Shown: piece by piece, positions 19,347 through 28,031 of the stretch
Numbering within the stretch: the stretch's first letter is position 1
How the letters are laid out: each line of letters starts with the position of its first letter
Assembly: GCA_030434245.1 (NCBI GenBank)
Contig: JAUISX010000004.1
Coordinates: 186,001-250,000 of the forward strand
From: Porphyromonadaceae bacterium W3.11
Lineage (GTDB): Bacteria; Bacteroidota; Bacteroidia; Bacteroidales; Porphyromonadaceae
Reading direction: 5' to 3'
DNA length: 64,000 nucleotides
Translations under genes and position numbers: made by a program
The notes under the pieces: generated by a model
What the model saw: only the letters and a program-made list of their open reading frames with translations
What the model was told of the DNA's origin: nothing
Database searches by the model: none

Positions 19347-20227
19347 AATCTACTTAATAGGTTTGGGTAAAGTTCATCAACAAGCCTCTTTGCATCATCG
19401 TGTGTCGTGGCTTTGCTTTCCAAAAAATAATGACGTATCTCTCCTTGCTTGGTATCAGAGAAAAACTGAAAGAAACTCAGCGATCTATTTGCTTCGCGAA
19501 GAGCCTTAAGTCCCATTAAAACAGAATACAAAGATTGTCCGTATTTGGAATCATCTTCTGCATCCAATCCCGTCCTGTGATAGATGTACCACAATTCTCT
19601 AAATTTCTCACCCCATTCACTTTTTAATTCTGAGAGGTATCTATCATCACGGGTGTTCGTCTGACTTAGCGACTGATATGAATTGGACATGACCTGCTCA
19701 AAATGGCCCTGTTCTTTTTCTAAATAATCTAGAAATGGGGTGCCTCCATATATAGAGAAACTATCATAATAGTACAGCAGACCTAATGTCGCATAATAAT
19801 AAATCCTCGCTTGTAAGGGGTCTTCTGGTAATGACCTCCCTAATCCTCCCCGATTGAACTCTTTTTGGAAACGAAATCTCAGCTCTCTCTGACTTGTTAT
19901 GAAGACTATAGACTCTCGCTCTTCTCCAAATATAGGACGGTACATCACCATCTCCATATCGGCGATAAACTCCACACCATCGCCGGAGTTGACATTCAAT
20001 AGTACAAAAAGACGAATAGGATTCTTAGGAACCTCAGTGAGATAAATCTCTGGAGAGTAATTAACTAAAAGTTCTTCTAACTGTGTCTCAAGCTCCGCAA
20101 GGTCACGAGTCGCTCCATCACCTACGCCAGAAGTATTAATGACCACCTCTGGCTCGAATATAGATTGAGCTTTCCCATGAATTGAGACCAAAGCAATCAG
20201 GACCAATAGCAAACAGCCCTTTTTCAT
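19343..20227 (-). CDS. DUF4835 family exported protein
   Basis: A 294-residue protein with a signal peptide (MKKGCLLLVLIALVSIHGKA, about 1-20). The sequence ELETQLEELLVNYSP, RLFVLLNV, VYR-like strands and YYYATLGLLYYYDSFS matches the DUF4835 proteins that lie between coaBC and recN across Bacteroidetes. No function is known. The body alternates beta-rich and helical segments, with no cysteine pair or catalytic signature. ATGA overlaps with both neighbours show it is translated with them, although coaBC and recN are cytoplasmic and this protein is exported. Confidence 0.88.
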   Translation of the reverse strand: MKKGCLLLVLIALVSIHGKAQSIFEPEVVINTSGVGDGATRDLAELETQLEELLVNYSPEIYLTEVPKNPIRLFVLLNVNSGDGVEFIADMEMVMYRPIFGEERESIVFITSQRELRFRFQKEFNRGGLGRSLPEDPLQARIYYYATLGLLYYYDSFSIYGGTPFLDYLEKEQGHFEQVMSNSYQSLSQTNTRDDRYLSELKSEWGEKFRELWYIYHRTGLDAEDDSKYGQSLYSVLMGLKALREANRSLSFFQFFSDTKQGEIRHYFLESKATTHDDAKRLVDELYPNLLSRL

Positions 20228-21447
20228 CTTCCCTCCAGTAAATCTTCTATCCTATCTATAATCTTCTCAGCAACTTCTCTTTTACTCATCAAAGGCAAGG
20301 ACGTTTCCTCCTTACCCAATCGATCAAAAATCGTCACCTTATTAGTCTCGCCACCAAATCCAGCACCATCATCCTGTAGAGAATTGGCAATGATAAAATC
20401 AAAATTCTTGCGATCCATCTTATCCAAAACTCCGACTCTTGTCAAGTTAGTCTCCAAGGCAAAGCCTACATGGATCTGCTCATCTCGTTTTTCTTCACCT
20501 AATGTAGCGGCAATATCTGGGTTGGGAATCAGATCTAATGACATAGCTCCCTGCTCCTCTCTTTTGATCTTATGCTCCGAACGTGTAGCTACTCTATAGT
20601 CAGCCACAGCGGCACAGAAGATAGCCACCTCGTAGGCTCCTTCTATCTTATTGCACTCCTGAAGCATCTCATCAGCACTTTCCACCTTAACAATCTTGAT
20701 ATTTTTGCCCTTAGGGAGGTGGTCCACAGGACCAGAGATGAAATGAACAGAAGCACCTCGTTCGGCAGCTACCTCAGCCAAAGCTAAGCCCATCTTACCA
20801 GTAGAGTAGTTACCAATGAATCGGACAGGATCAATCTTTTCGTACGTAGGACCTGAGGTAATCATAAACTCTACCCCTTGCAGGGTCTGTTGATACTCTG
20901 GTTGCAGATAATCAGCGACGGCTTCGAAGATCTCCTCTGGCTCAGCCATACGGCCCTTACCGATTAGATGGCTTGCAAGCTCTCCAACGCTAGGCTCCAC
21001 AACTATAGCACCCCATTCAGCCAACTGCTGAATAGAAAGGGTCGTGGATGGGTGAGCAAACATGTCTAGATCCATTGCTGGTGCGATGAACACTTGAGCA
21101 CGACAGGATAGATATGTGGTCACTAATAAATTATCAGCAATACCATGAGTCATCTTCCCTAGAGTAGCAGCAGTCGCAGGTGCTATAACAAACGCGTCCG
21201 CCCAGACTCCTAGATCTACATGACTATTCCACGAACCTGTACGTTCCTCAAAAAACTTCCAAAGAACAGGCTTTCCTGACAAGGTTGAGAGGGTCAGGGG
21301 TGTTATAAACTCTGTGGCTGCTGGGGTCATGACGACCTGGACATTTGCCCCAGCCTTCACGAACAACCGTACTAACTGGGCACTCTTATATGCCGCAATA
21401 CTACCCGTAACACCAACCACTATATTTTTACCCTCAAGATTCTTCAT
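20224..21447 (-). CDS. coaBC: Bifunctional phosphopantothenoylcysteine synthetase/decarboxylase CoaBC
   Basis: A 407-residue fusion that carries out two steps of coenzyme A synthesis. The N-terminal flavoprotein decarboxylase (about 1-185) has GVTGSIAAYK, the catalytic-histidine region SWNSHVDL, APATAATLGKM and PAMDLDMF. The C-terminal CoaB domain (about 190-400) has FMITSGPTYEKIDPVRFIGNYSTGKMG split across it, then SEHKIKRE and VGFALET. Both activities appear intact. It follows the exonuclease gene by 21 bases and overlaps DUF4835. Confidence 0.97.
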   Translation of the reverse strand: MKNLEGKNIVVGVTGSIAAYKSAQLVRLFVKAGANVQVVMTPAATEFITPLTLSTLSGKPVLWKFFEERTGSWNSHVDLGVWADAFVIAPATAATLGKMTHGIADNLLVTTYLSCRAQVFIAPAMDLDMFAHPSTTLSIQQLAEWGAIVVEPSVGELASHLIGKGRMAEPEEIFEAVADYLQPEYQQTLQGVEFMITSGPTYEKIDPVRFIGNYSTGKMGLALAEVAAERGASVHFISGPVDHLPKGKNIKIVKVESADEMLQECNKIEGAYEVAIFCAAVADYRVATRSEHKIKREEQGAMSLDLIPNPDIAATLGEEKRDEQIHVGFALETNLTRVGVLDKMDRKNFDFIIANSLQDDGAGFGGETNKVTIFDRLGKEETSLPLMSKREVAEKIIDRIEDLLEGR

Positions 21448-21468
21448 AACTTGGTCCCTACTCTATGA

Positions 21469-22239
21469 TTAATTTGATTCGACACTAATCTTAATTCGCG
21501 TCAGCTCTAACTTAGTATCATGAGGGAAGTTGCTTTGCATCATCCACTCATAATAACCTTGGTTATTGCGTAATACATCCTTTACTAACTGACCCTTATA
21601 CTTTCCGAAATTAAAACGCACTTCACCATCCTTATCATAAATCATACGACCAGCGAAGTCCACATTATCATTCATTCGTGTAAATGCTCCCAATGCCTCA
21701 ACATCCTTAGGCAAGTCATCATACATCTCTAACTGACCCAGTAACACCTCATAAGTAGCTCTAGTATCTACATCTGCGGCATGAGCACCCTCTAAATCCT
21801 TACCACAATAGAATTTATAAGCTGCGGATAACGTCCTCGCTTCTTTCTTGTGAAAAATAACCTGTGCATCGATCACTTTCCGACTAGCTTTAAGATCAAT
21901 CGGTACCTCAACACGATGAAACTCCTCCGCTAGCAAAGGTATATCAAAACGAATACAATTATAGCCACCCAAGTCACAATTCTCAATAAAGGCAGCAATA
22001 CGCTTAGCCATATCTCTAAAGGTAGGCTTATCTGCCACCATCTCATTGCTGATTTTATGCACCTCTGTAGAGCTTGCTGGTATCGGCATTTCAGGATTAA
22101 TTAATGTGTGTAACATCTCCTCACTATTATCAGGAAAAACCTTTAGTAAAGAGATTTCCACGATTCGATCGTTTGATATATCTAGACCAGTAGTCTCTAA
22201 ATCAAAAAAAACTATTGGTCGCTCTAATTGAAGCATCAT
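21469..22239 (-). CDS. DEDDh 3'-5' exonuclease (DnaQ/epsilon-like)
   Basis: A 256-residue exonuclease of the polymerase III epsilon type. Exo I is VFFDLETTGLD (about 10-20), exo II lies around YNCIRFDIPLL, and exo III gives HAADVDTRATYEVL, the H and D of a DEDDh enzyme. A C-terminal extension (about 205-250) reads FNFGKYKGQLVKDVLRNNQGYYEWMM in two parts, a small module found on other exonuclease X-like proteins. It lies 25 bases after dnaN, which fits replication proofreading, but whether it is the true epsilon subunit is not shown. Start MMLQ or MLQ differ by one codon. Confidence 0.9.
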   Translation of the reverse strand: MMLQLERPIVFFDLETTGLDISNDRIVEISLLKVFPDNSEEMLHTLINPEMPIPASSTEVHKISNEMVADKPTFRDMAKRIAAFIENCDLGGYNCIRFDIPLLAEEFHRVEVPIDLKASRKVIDAQVIFHKKEARTLSAAYKFYCGKDLEGAHAADVDTRATYEVLLGQLEMYDDLPKDVEALGAFTRMNDNVDFAGRMIYDKDGEVRFNFGKYKGQLVKDVLRNNQGYYEWMMQSNFPHDTKLELTRIKISVESN

Positions 22240-22264
22240 TAAAAATTGTCAGTTAGATATTTTA

Positions 22265-23398
22265 CTAAAACATTAAAGGCATCATCGCTACGGTTATCTC
22301 CACACCGACCTCACCGCCAATTGGTGAAAGCAATGCAGCCCTAGCACTATCTCCTATTTTCATCGAGATATTCTGGGTCGGCAATGCACGCAATATCTGG
22401 ATAACGTGATCTGCACGGAATGAAAAGCGTGCAGACTCTGCAGAGAAAGAAACTGGCACAGACTCCTCAGCACTCGTACTGAAGTCGGAGTCACTAGCTT
22501 TGAGCGTCAATTGCTGTGGACTGTAGTCAAAACTCACTAGTTGCATTCCCTTATCAGCAAAAACCTTAACACGAGTAGTAGCAGATAGCAACTGCAGACG
22601 ATCAGCCTCCATCACCTTATCATTATCGGTTGGAATGACGGTCTCATAATTAGGATATTTTCCCTCTAACAACCTACATTGCAACTCCATAGATGGACTT
22701 CTAAAGACGGCATAGTTATGGAAAATCTCGACAGTCAACATCTCATCTTCATTAGCTCTAGCAAAAAGTGAACGCAGCAAATCCGCTGGCTTGCGTTGGA
22801 TCGTTACCTGTGTTCGCTCTGTGACACCAAGATCAAGAGCCGAATGACGATAGAGTGCCAATAAGAAGCCATTCGTAGCAACGAAAGAAAGATGCTCTGG
22901 ACGAATATCCAAATGCACTCCCGTCATCACTGGACGTATCTCCTCTACACTCGCCGCATAGATAGTACTTTCCAATCCCTCCGCAAACGTGGAGACAGGC
23001 ATTTCAATCTTCACAGATTCGGATGTCAAAGCTTCACTATTTGGAAATTCACTACCCTGAAGAAGAGGAAAAGAGAAGCTTCCCATTCCATAATTAGCCT
23101 CAAGGATAAGCTTCTCCATATCTATCTCAAAAGACATCACTAAGTTAGGAATCTCTTTCAATGGGTCAAGCAACTGCTTTGCACGAACGCAAAAAGAGAT
23201 GTCATCCCCATCCTTACTTTCCAACTCCATAGAAGTCAGCATCCGGGTCTCCCCATCAGTGGCTGTCAACTTCACTTTATTACCCTCTATTTCAAAAAGG
23301 ACATACTCCATAATGGAGAGCTGACTCTTATTGGATATCACGCGGTTAACCACATCGAGGTGATCCTTAAGATAATCACTTAATACCGAAAACTTCAT
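22265..23398 (-). CDS. dnaN: DNA polymerase III beta sliding clamp
   Basis: A 377-residue protein of clamp length, with three repeats of the beta-clamp fold. Visible landmarks are MKFSVLSDYLKDHLDVVNRVI at the start (shown in part), GVHLDIRPEHLSFVATNGFLLALYRH (middle domain) and a C-terminal MMPLMF corresponding to the canonical M-P-M/L tail. It encircles DNA and tethers polymerases. It is the first gene of the run dnaN, exonuclease, coaBC, DUF4835, recN, rlmB. No clear TAnnTTTG promoter is seen in the 150 bases upstream. Confidence 0.97.
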   Translation of the reverse strand: MKFSVLSDYLKDHLDVVNRVISNKSQLSIMEYVLFEIEGNKVKLTATDGETRMLTSMELESKDGDDISFCVRAKQLLDPLKEIPNLVMSFEIDMEKLILEANYGMGSFSFPLLQGSEFPNSEALTSESVKIEMPVSTFAEGLESTIYAASVEEIRPVMTGVHLDIRPEHLSFVATNGFLLALYRHSALDLGVTERTQVTIQRKPADLLRSLFARANEDEMLTVEIFHNYAVFRSPSMELQCRLLEGKYPNYETVIPTDNDKVMEADRLQLLSATTRVKVFADKGMQLVSFDYSPQQLTLKASDSDFSTSAEESVPVSFSAESARFSFRADHVIQILRALPTQNISMKIGDSARAALLSPIGGEVGVEITVAMMPLMF

Positions 23399-23499
23399 AG
23401 GTCTTATTTAATCTATATATTGTCATTAATTTCTATTCCTTATACACATAATCTATCTGTAAAAGTACCAATTATTGTACAGATATACCACCTTACGAA

Positions 23500-23522
23500 A
23501 AAGAGGGTTCATCACCCTCTTT
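23500..23522 (-). terminator. Terminator of the phosphofructokinase gene
   Basis: A nine-base-pair stem (AAAGAGGGT and ACCCTCTTT) with a five-base loop, followed on the minus strand by TTTTT. It lies 29 bases after the pfp stop and before dnaN. Confidence 0.85.
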
Positions 23523-23550
23523 CTCGCCCTGTATAGGTATGTGGTTTATA

Positions 23551-25200
23551 CTATTTTTCCTGCTCTAATGTCAGGGTTATTGTGGGCTGATCACAGACCT
23601 CACTTGGTCCAAAATATTGAATAGGACCAGGGTACACATATCGTGTCTCTATAGCCCAGTCATCGCGATGCTTTGCAAACATTTGGAACGGTGCACCATC
23701 TAGTTCAACCAACGCCTTACGAATCACTGGCTTCATCTCTCCATGACGACGTTCCATATTCATCATCATCGTAATAGGAATACCTCCAGCGATCCACTCC
23801 GCAGCAGGTCTAGACGTATTACGGACGGAACTCATATAGCCTGTTTTTCCACTAGCAATCAGTTCTGCCGCTGTGTAGCCGATACTGTAGCAGTAATCGG
23901 CATCATAATTAGATGGAGCTGCACACCTACCTTCGTAGCCAAAGAAGTGTCGCTGTGTAGAGAACTTACCATCATACTTACCCTCAGCCTTCCACTCTTT
24001 TAGCTTACTTCCCACCATCTCAGCTAGTAATTTCTCAGTCTCTATCAATGAAACTTGCACGTTGCCATGAGGGTCTCTATCGAGGGTCAGCTGTCTTGCT
24101 ACATCTTCAGGAAGAGAAGCATACACCTTACTATTATCCCCAGAGAGCATGCGGATTATAAATGATCTCTGCTCATCCTTAGATAATTGAGTAAAACGAT
24201 CTCCCTCTTTTGCCAAGAGGTCATTCAACTCAGAAATCAAAGCATTCATAGCAGGAATGAACTCTATTAGCCCTTCTGGTACAAGTACAGTACCAAAATT
24301 ACAACCCTTCGCTGCTCGCTTAGCAACAATCTCCGCAATATATGTAACAATGTCATCTAAGCTTTGTTGCTTCTCTTGTACCTCCTCAGAAATAAGACAG
24401 ATATTAGGCTGAGTCTGGAGAGCACACTCAAGGGCGATATGAGAGGCAGAACGCCCCATCAGTTTTATGAAGTGCCAATATTTTCGAGCCGAGTTACAGT
24501 CTCTTTGTATGTTACCGATCAGTTCGGAATAGACCTTAGTAGCGGTATCAAAACCAAAAGAGGTCTCTATCTGCTCATTCTTAAGGTCTCCATCAATTGT
24601 CTTTGGGCAGCCTATTACTTGAACGCCTGCATCGATAGACTTATAATACTCTGCCAAAACACAAGCATTGGTATTTGAGTCATCGCCACCGATGATAACT
24701 AGAGCTCTAATGCTCAACTCTCGCAAGATAGCCAATCCCTTATCGAACTGTTCTTCCTTCTCCAACTTAGTTCTTCCTGATCCAATAATATCAAATCCCC
24801 CAGTGTTTCGATATTCATCAATGATATCACCAGTTAATTCAATATACTTATGATCAATCAGACCTGCAGGCCCCATAAGGAATCCATAAAGACGGCTCTC
24901 TGGATGAATCGCTTTAATACCATCAAAGATACCTGCAATGACATTATGCCCACCAGGTGCTTGTCCTCCGGATAGAATCACACCTACATTCATTGGCTCT
25001 GATACAGACTTATTAGGGCTTTCAGCAAAACGAATGACAGGTAATCCATACGTATTTGGGAAAAGATCCTGAATCTCTTTTTGATCATCAACCGATACGG
25101 TGACTTCACCCTCCACGACACTAACATTACCTCGAAGGGCATAAGGTACCTTAGGCTCATATTTGGCACGAGCAACCTGTAAGGGACTAATCTTTCTCAT
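23551..25200 (-). CDS. pfp: Diphosphate--fructose-6-phosphate 1-phosphotransferase (PPi-PFK)
   Basis: A 549-residue long-form phosphofructokinase. Phosphate-binding loop GGQAPGG is at 78-84. GGDDSN at 171-176 has Asp where ATP enzymes have Gly, and PKTIDGDL at 199-206 has Lys; these two changes are the known markers of pyrophosphate use. MGR at 248-250 binds fructose 6-phosphate. The reaction is reversible, serving glycolysis and gluconeogenesis, and saves ATP in anaerobes. Length matches the plant-beta/Bacteroidetes class. It follows a small 2-TM gene by 39 bases and ends at a good terminator. Confidence 0.96.
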   Translation of the reverse strand: MRKISPLQVARAKYEPKVPYALRGNVSVVEGEVTVSVDDQKEIQDLFPNTYGLPVIRFAESPNKSVSEPMNVGVILSGGQAPGGHNVIAGIFDGIKAIHPESRLYGFLMGPAGLIDHKYIELTGDIIDEYRNTGGFDIIGSGRTKLEKEEQFDKGLAILRELSIRALVIIGGDDSNTNACVLAEYYKSIDAGVQVIGCPKTIDGDLKNEQIETSFGFDTATKVYSELIGNIQRDCNSARKYWHFIKLMGRSASHIALECALQTQPNICLISEEVQEKQQSLDDIVTYIAEIVAKRAAKGCNFGTVLVPEGLIEFIPAMNALISELNDLLAKEGDRFTQLSKDEQRSFIIRMLSGDNSKVYASLPEDVARQLTLDRDPHGNVQVSLIETEKLLAEMVGSKLKEWKAEGKYDGKFSTQRHFFGYEGRCAAPSNYDADYCYSIGYTAAELIASGKTGYMSSVRNTSRPAAEWIAGGIPITMMMNMERRHGEMKPVIRKALVELDGAPFQMFAKHRDDWAIETRYVYPGPIQYFGPSEVCDQPTITLTLEQEK

Positions 25201-25239
25201 CTTTCTAAAGTCAATTTATTCTGTGAAACATCAATGTTA

Positions 25240-25488
25240 TTATTTCCTAAAGTCAAATCTCTTATCCTCTTTTTTATCTCGGTATCTAGGACGTCTATTG
25301 TCATTTATTCTTACAAAAAGATACATCAAGCCAACATTAGCAGTTAGCACCAGAATACCGACACCAAAGAGCTTAGCATAATTATCTGGAAGGAGGAAAA
25401 ATGAAAGCAAACTGGCGATGACGCCTATGATCATTAGCACGATAAATACTTTTTTCGCGCGACTAAAAAAACTTTGATTTAATGCCAT
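25240..25488 (-). CDS. Small two-helix membrane protein of unknown function
   Basis: An 82-residue protein with hydrophobic segments at about 13-33 and 39-60 and a strongly basic tail (about 63-82) rich in R, K and D. No family is recognised. Topology is probably both ends inside. It is the first gene before pfp with a 39-base gap and a minus-strand -7 box about 110 bases upstream, so it is likely co-transcribed with pfp. Any link to PPi metabolism is speculation. Confidence 0.65.
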   Translation of the reverse strand: MALNQSFFSRAKKVFIVLMIIGVIASLLSFFLLPDNYAKLFGVGILVLTANVGLMYLFVRINDNRRPRYRDKKEDKRFDFRK

Positions 25489-25596
25489 ACTATCTTAACC
25501 TCTCTTATAATTCAACTATTATCTATTCATGGGCAAATGAATACACGCTTTATTTCTATATTTATACTCGAAGAATCATACTGCCCGCTATATACG

Positions 25597-25604
25597 CAAA
25601 TATA
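25597..25604 (-). promoter_or_regulatory. -7 box upstream of the small membrane protein and pfp
   Basis: Minus strand reads TATATTTG, a perfect TAnnTTTG match 109 bases before the ATG at 25488. No convincing -33 element is seen at the proper distance. Confidence 0.4.
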
Positions 25605-25923
25605 CCTAAAAAGCTACACCTTTTGGATATCCTATATTCAATCGTGACAGAAATGAAACCATCCTCGGAAAGACTAATCGCTCCTTGGCATTGGTTTAGT
25701 AACTGAAGCCTCAACAACTTGAACTGCAGCTCCGATCAGAAGAATGATATTGCGATGGCTCTTAAAGCAAAGGAAAAGAAGCCACCTCAACATCAGCTTT
25801 TATAAGAACTATTTATCTCTTAATACTTGACTCCAATAAGAAGGATTTTATATCTCCTGAATATCAATAAGAATGATTTCTATATTTCTCAAATGCTTGT
25901 TCCATTAATTTCCGCCCACTATA

Positions 25924-25955
25924 TTTGGACAAATAGTTACTTTTATGTATCTTTG
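25924..25955 (+). promoter_or_regulatory. Promoter of tRNA-Cys
   Basis: TTTG at 25924-25927 and TATCTTTG at 25948-25955 are separated by 20 bases, a full Bacteroidetes housekeeping promoter. The expected start is near 25961, giving a 5' leader of about 16 bases before the tRNA. Confidence 0.85.
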
Positions 25956-25976
25956 CAAAGCTTTAAGGGCAATAAT

Positions 25977-26047
25977 GGTTCCTTAGCCGAGTGGTTAGGC
26001 ACCGGACTGCAAATCCGTTTACGGCGGTTCGAATCCGCCAGGAACCT
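25977..26047 (+). tRNA. tRNA-Cys (GCA)
   Basis: A 71-base cloverleaf. Acceptor arms GGTTCCT and AGGAACC pair perfectly, followed by a T discriminator. The D arm is GCC/GGC, the anticodon loop CTGCAAA has GCA at 26009-26011, and the T arm is GGCGG-TTCGAAT-CCGCC. The outermost anticodon-stem pair is a C-T mismatch, with an A-T pair possible just outside it. No CCA is encoded. An IS element begins nine bases after the 3' end. Confidence 0.97.
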
Positions 26048-26055
26048 CACAAGAA

Positions 26056-26072
26056 AGAGGGTGTGTCAAAAC
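26056..26072 (+). repeat. IS left terminal inverted repeat
   Basis: AGAGGGTGTGTCAAAAC, exactly complementary to 27888-27904. The first 13 bases after AGA are echoed in inverted form by TTTTGACGCACCC ending at about 26091, with one mismatch. Confidence 0.9.
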
Positions 26073-26105
26073 TAATTTTTTTGACGCACCCTATTATTTT
26101 GCGAC

Positions 26106-26137
26106 AAAAGCCCCAACTTTCACAAGCTGGGGCTTTT
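26106..26137 (+). terminator. Hairpin terminator inside the IS left end
   Basis: AAAAGCCCCA (26106-26115) pairs with TGGGGCTTTT (26128-26137), extendable inward with one mismatch and followed by T residues. It lies before the transposase start. It probably blocks outside transcription from entering the transposase, and now also ends the tRNA-Cys transcript. Confidence 0.8.
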
Positions 26138-26184
26138 CTATATCATAAAGATTTTGTATCTTTATGTATATCAATAAATTAACT

Positions 26185-27846
26185 ATGACAAAGATACAAT
26201 TTCGTCCATACATACACAATAGGTCAATGCTTTTTCCTCAAAGGCTTGACGAGGATATTTGTGCTAATGATCCAGTGAGAGTGGTCAATGCCATTATCGA
26301 TGCTATTGAGATTGAGAATATTAAGGGCTTGTACAGTAAGATAGGTCGCCACCCCTACCACCCCAAGATGATGCTCAAGGTGATTATCTACGCCTACATG
26401 AATAACATCTACTCGTGCAGGAAGATTGAGCAAGCCCTCAAAAGAGATGTCCACTTCATCTGGCTTGCAGGGTATGAAAAACCAGATTTTATCACCATCA
26501 ATAGGTTTCGTAATCGTGTAAAAGGAGAGATCAATAAGGTCTTCTCACAGATGGTATTGTTACTTGCAGAGAGAGGTTTTATCAGTCTTGATGTGGAGTA
26601 TATCGATGGCACTAAGATAGAATCCAAAGCCAATAAATACACCTTTGTGTGGCGGAAGAGCGTGGAACGAAATCGAGCCAAACTTCAGGAAAAGCTAAAG
26701 GCATTGCTCTCTCAAATCGATGATTGTATTGCTCAAGAGAATAGCGAGGGTAGCGAAGAAGTAGAGATTACAGCGGAACAACTTTCAGAGCTGGTGACCA
26801 CCTTCAAAGCAGAACTAGAGAGAACCCCGGAACCAGTCAACAAGGAGGAGAAAAAGAAAATAAGAGAGAGGAAGAAGCAGATCAAGCAACTAGAAGAGCA
26901 TAAGGCTAAACTTATGGAGTATGACGAGAAGCTGGAAAAACTCGAGGATCGCAACTCCTACTCCAAGACCGACCCCTCTGCCACCTTTATGCGTATGAAG
27001 GAGGATGCCATGAGAAATGGTCAAACCAAGCCAGGTTACAATTTACAAATAGCTACGAATCAGCAATTTATTACCAACTTTGGACTCTTCTACAATCCTA
27101 CTGACACCCTCACATTTATCCCTTTTCTTCAATTCCACCAAGACCGTTATGGTGATTTGCCCTCTACTGTTGTAGCCGACTCTGGCTATGGCTCGGAAGA
27201 GAACTATCGTTTTATGGAAGAGTCTGGTACAACACCCTTTGTCAAATACAATCGCTTCCATATTGAGCATCGTCCTCGCTATAAGCCCGACCCATTTCAG
27301 CCCTCATCGCTATACTACAGCAAAGAAGGAGATTACTATGTCTGCCCGATGGGACAAAGGATGAGGCGTATCGGGACAAAGAGAGGCAAGACAGCAAGCG
27401 GATACACTACTGAGAGTGCGAGATATAAGGCTGCGAGGTGCAAAGGATGTCCACTCAGAGGACTATGTTTTAAGGCAAAAGGCAATCGAATCATAGAGGT
27501 CAATCACAGACTCAATGAGTACAAAAAGAAAGCAAACCAACTCCTTACCTCCGAAGAAGGACTAAGACATCGAGGACGACGATGTGTAGAGCCAGAATCA
27601 GTATTCGGTCAAATGAAATACAATATGAGCTACAAACGCTTTCGACACTTCGGTCAAGACAAGGTCACTATGGACTTTGCCTTCTTTGCCATAGCATTCA
27701 ATGTCAAGAAACTATGCTCTATGATGGCGAAAAACCCAAAAAACATGGATAATACACCTCATTCTTGCCCAAATCATCCATTTTTAGTCACTAACAACCT
27801 ACTTTTAGAGGAAAACCAAATTCTAAAACATCTCGTAGCTGCTTAG
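26185..27846 (+). CDS. IS1182-family transposase
   Basis: A 553-residue DDE transposase. An N-terminal DUF772-type region (about 20-110) includes YHPKMMLKVIIYAYMNNIYS. First acidic residue is in YIDGTKIESKANKYTFVW, the second in VVADSGYGSEENY and the third in EPESVFGQMKYNMSYKRF. A Lys/Glu-rich coiled region (about 170-260) is inserted between the first two. A cysteine cluster, YVCPMGQRM and RCKGCPLRGLC, precedes the third. The frame also opens at 26164. I chose 26185 because MTKIQFRPY matches the usual start of this family. It is intact and probably active or recently active. Confidence 0.93.
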   Translation: MTKIQFRPYIHNRSMLFPQRLDEDICANDPVRVVNAIIDAIEIENIKGLYSKIGRHPYHPKMMLKVIIYAYMNNIYSCRKIEQALKRDVHFIWLAGYEKPDFITINRFRNRVKGEINKVFSQMVLLLAERGFISLDVEYIDGTKIESKANKYTFVWRKSVERNRAKLQEKLKALLSQIDDCIAQENSEGSEEVEITAEQLSELVTTFKAELERTPEPVNKEEKKKIRERKKQIKQLEEHKAKLMEYDEKLEKLEDRNSYSKTDPSATFMRMKEDAMRNGQTKPGYNLQIATNQQFITNFGLFYNPTDTLTFIPFLQFHQDRYGDLPSTVVADSGYGSEENYRFMEESGTTPFVKYNRFHIEHRPRYKPDPFQPSSLYYSKEGDYYVCPMGQRMRRIGTKRGKTASGYTTESARYKAARCKGCPLRGLCFKAKGNRIIEVNHRLNEYKKKANQLLTSEEGLRHRGRRCVEPESVFGQMKYNMSYKRFRHFGQDKVTMDFAFFAIAFNVKKLCSMMAKNPKNMDNTPHSCPNHPFLVTNNLLLEENQILKHLVAA

Positions 27847-27887
27847 GACACACCCTATCAAAAAAATTGAGGATGCATCAAAACTAG

Positions 27888-27904
27888 GTTTTGACACACC
27901 CTCT
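27888..27904 (-). repeat. IS right terminal inverted repeat
   Basis: GTTTTGACACACCCTCT, the exact complement of the left end. A third related copy (ACACACCCTATC) lies just after the transposase stop, near 27849-27860, so the right end holds nested copies of the terminal motif. Confidence 0.9.
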
Positions 27905-28031
27905 GCTTTTTTTCAATACGATTGTGATACTAGATATCACTTATATGTTGGGATGCAAATAATCGAGGATGTTTATTGATGAGCCTCATAGTGACACTCT
28001 ACAGACCCACAGGGTTGTCTCTATTATATTT

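Larger units (their letters stand above)
25489..25976. other. 488-base gap between the small membrane protein and tRNA-Cys
   Basis: Contains the minus-strand -7 box at 25597-25604 and the tRNA promoter at 25924-25955. An imperfect direct repeat of about 31 bases (25834-25864 and 25865-25895, both starting CAATAAGAA) lies between them. Short open frames here lack coding character. I see no gene. Confidence 0.6.
26056..27904 (+). mobile_element. IS1182-like insertion sequence (about 1.85 kb)
   Basis: One full-length transposase between perfect 17-base terminal inverted repeats. It lies between the convergent tRNA-Cys and amidase genes and breaks no gene. Each end carries a nested hairpin in which the first 13-14 terminal bases are repeated in inverted form within 32 bases. 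The flanks AAGAA and GCTTT show no target duplication. Confidence 0.9.

Noticed and set aside
25482-25706. 74-residue plus-strand open frame
   Set aside because: Aromatic- and isoleucine-rich composition typical of translated AT-rich spacer; no homology recognised and it overlaps the start of a minus-strand gene.
25834-25895. Imperfect direct repeat of about 31 bases
   Set aside because: Only the first 15 bases match well and the region is low-complexity AT-rich.
25827-26182. Open frames across the tRNA-Cys region
   Set aside because: They read through the tRNA and the IS left end.
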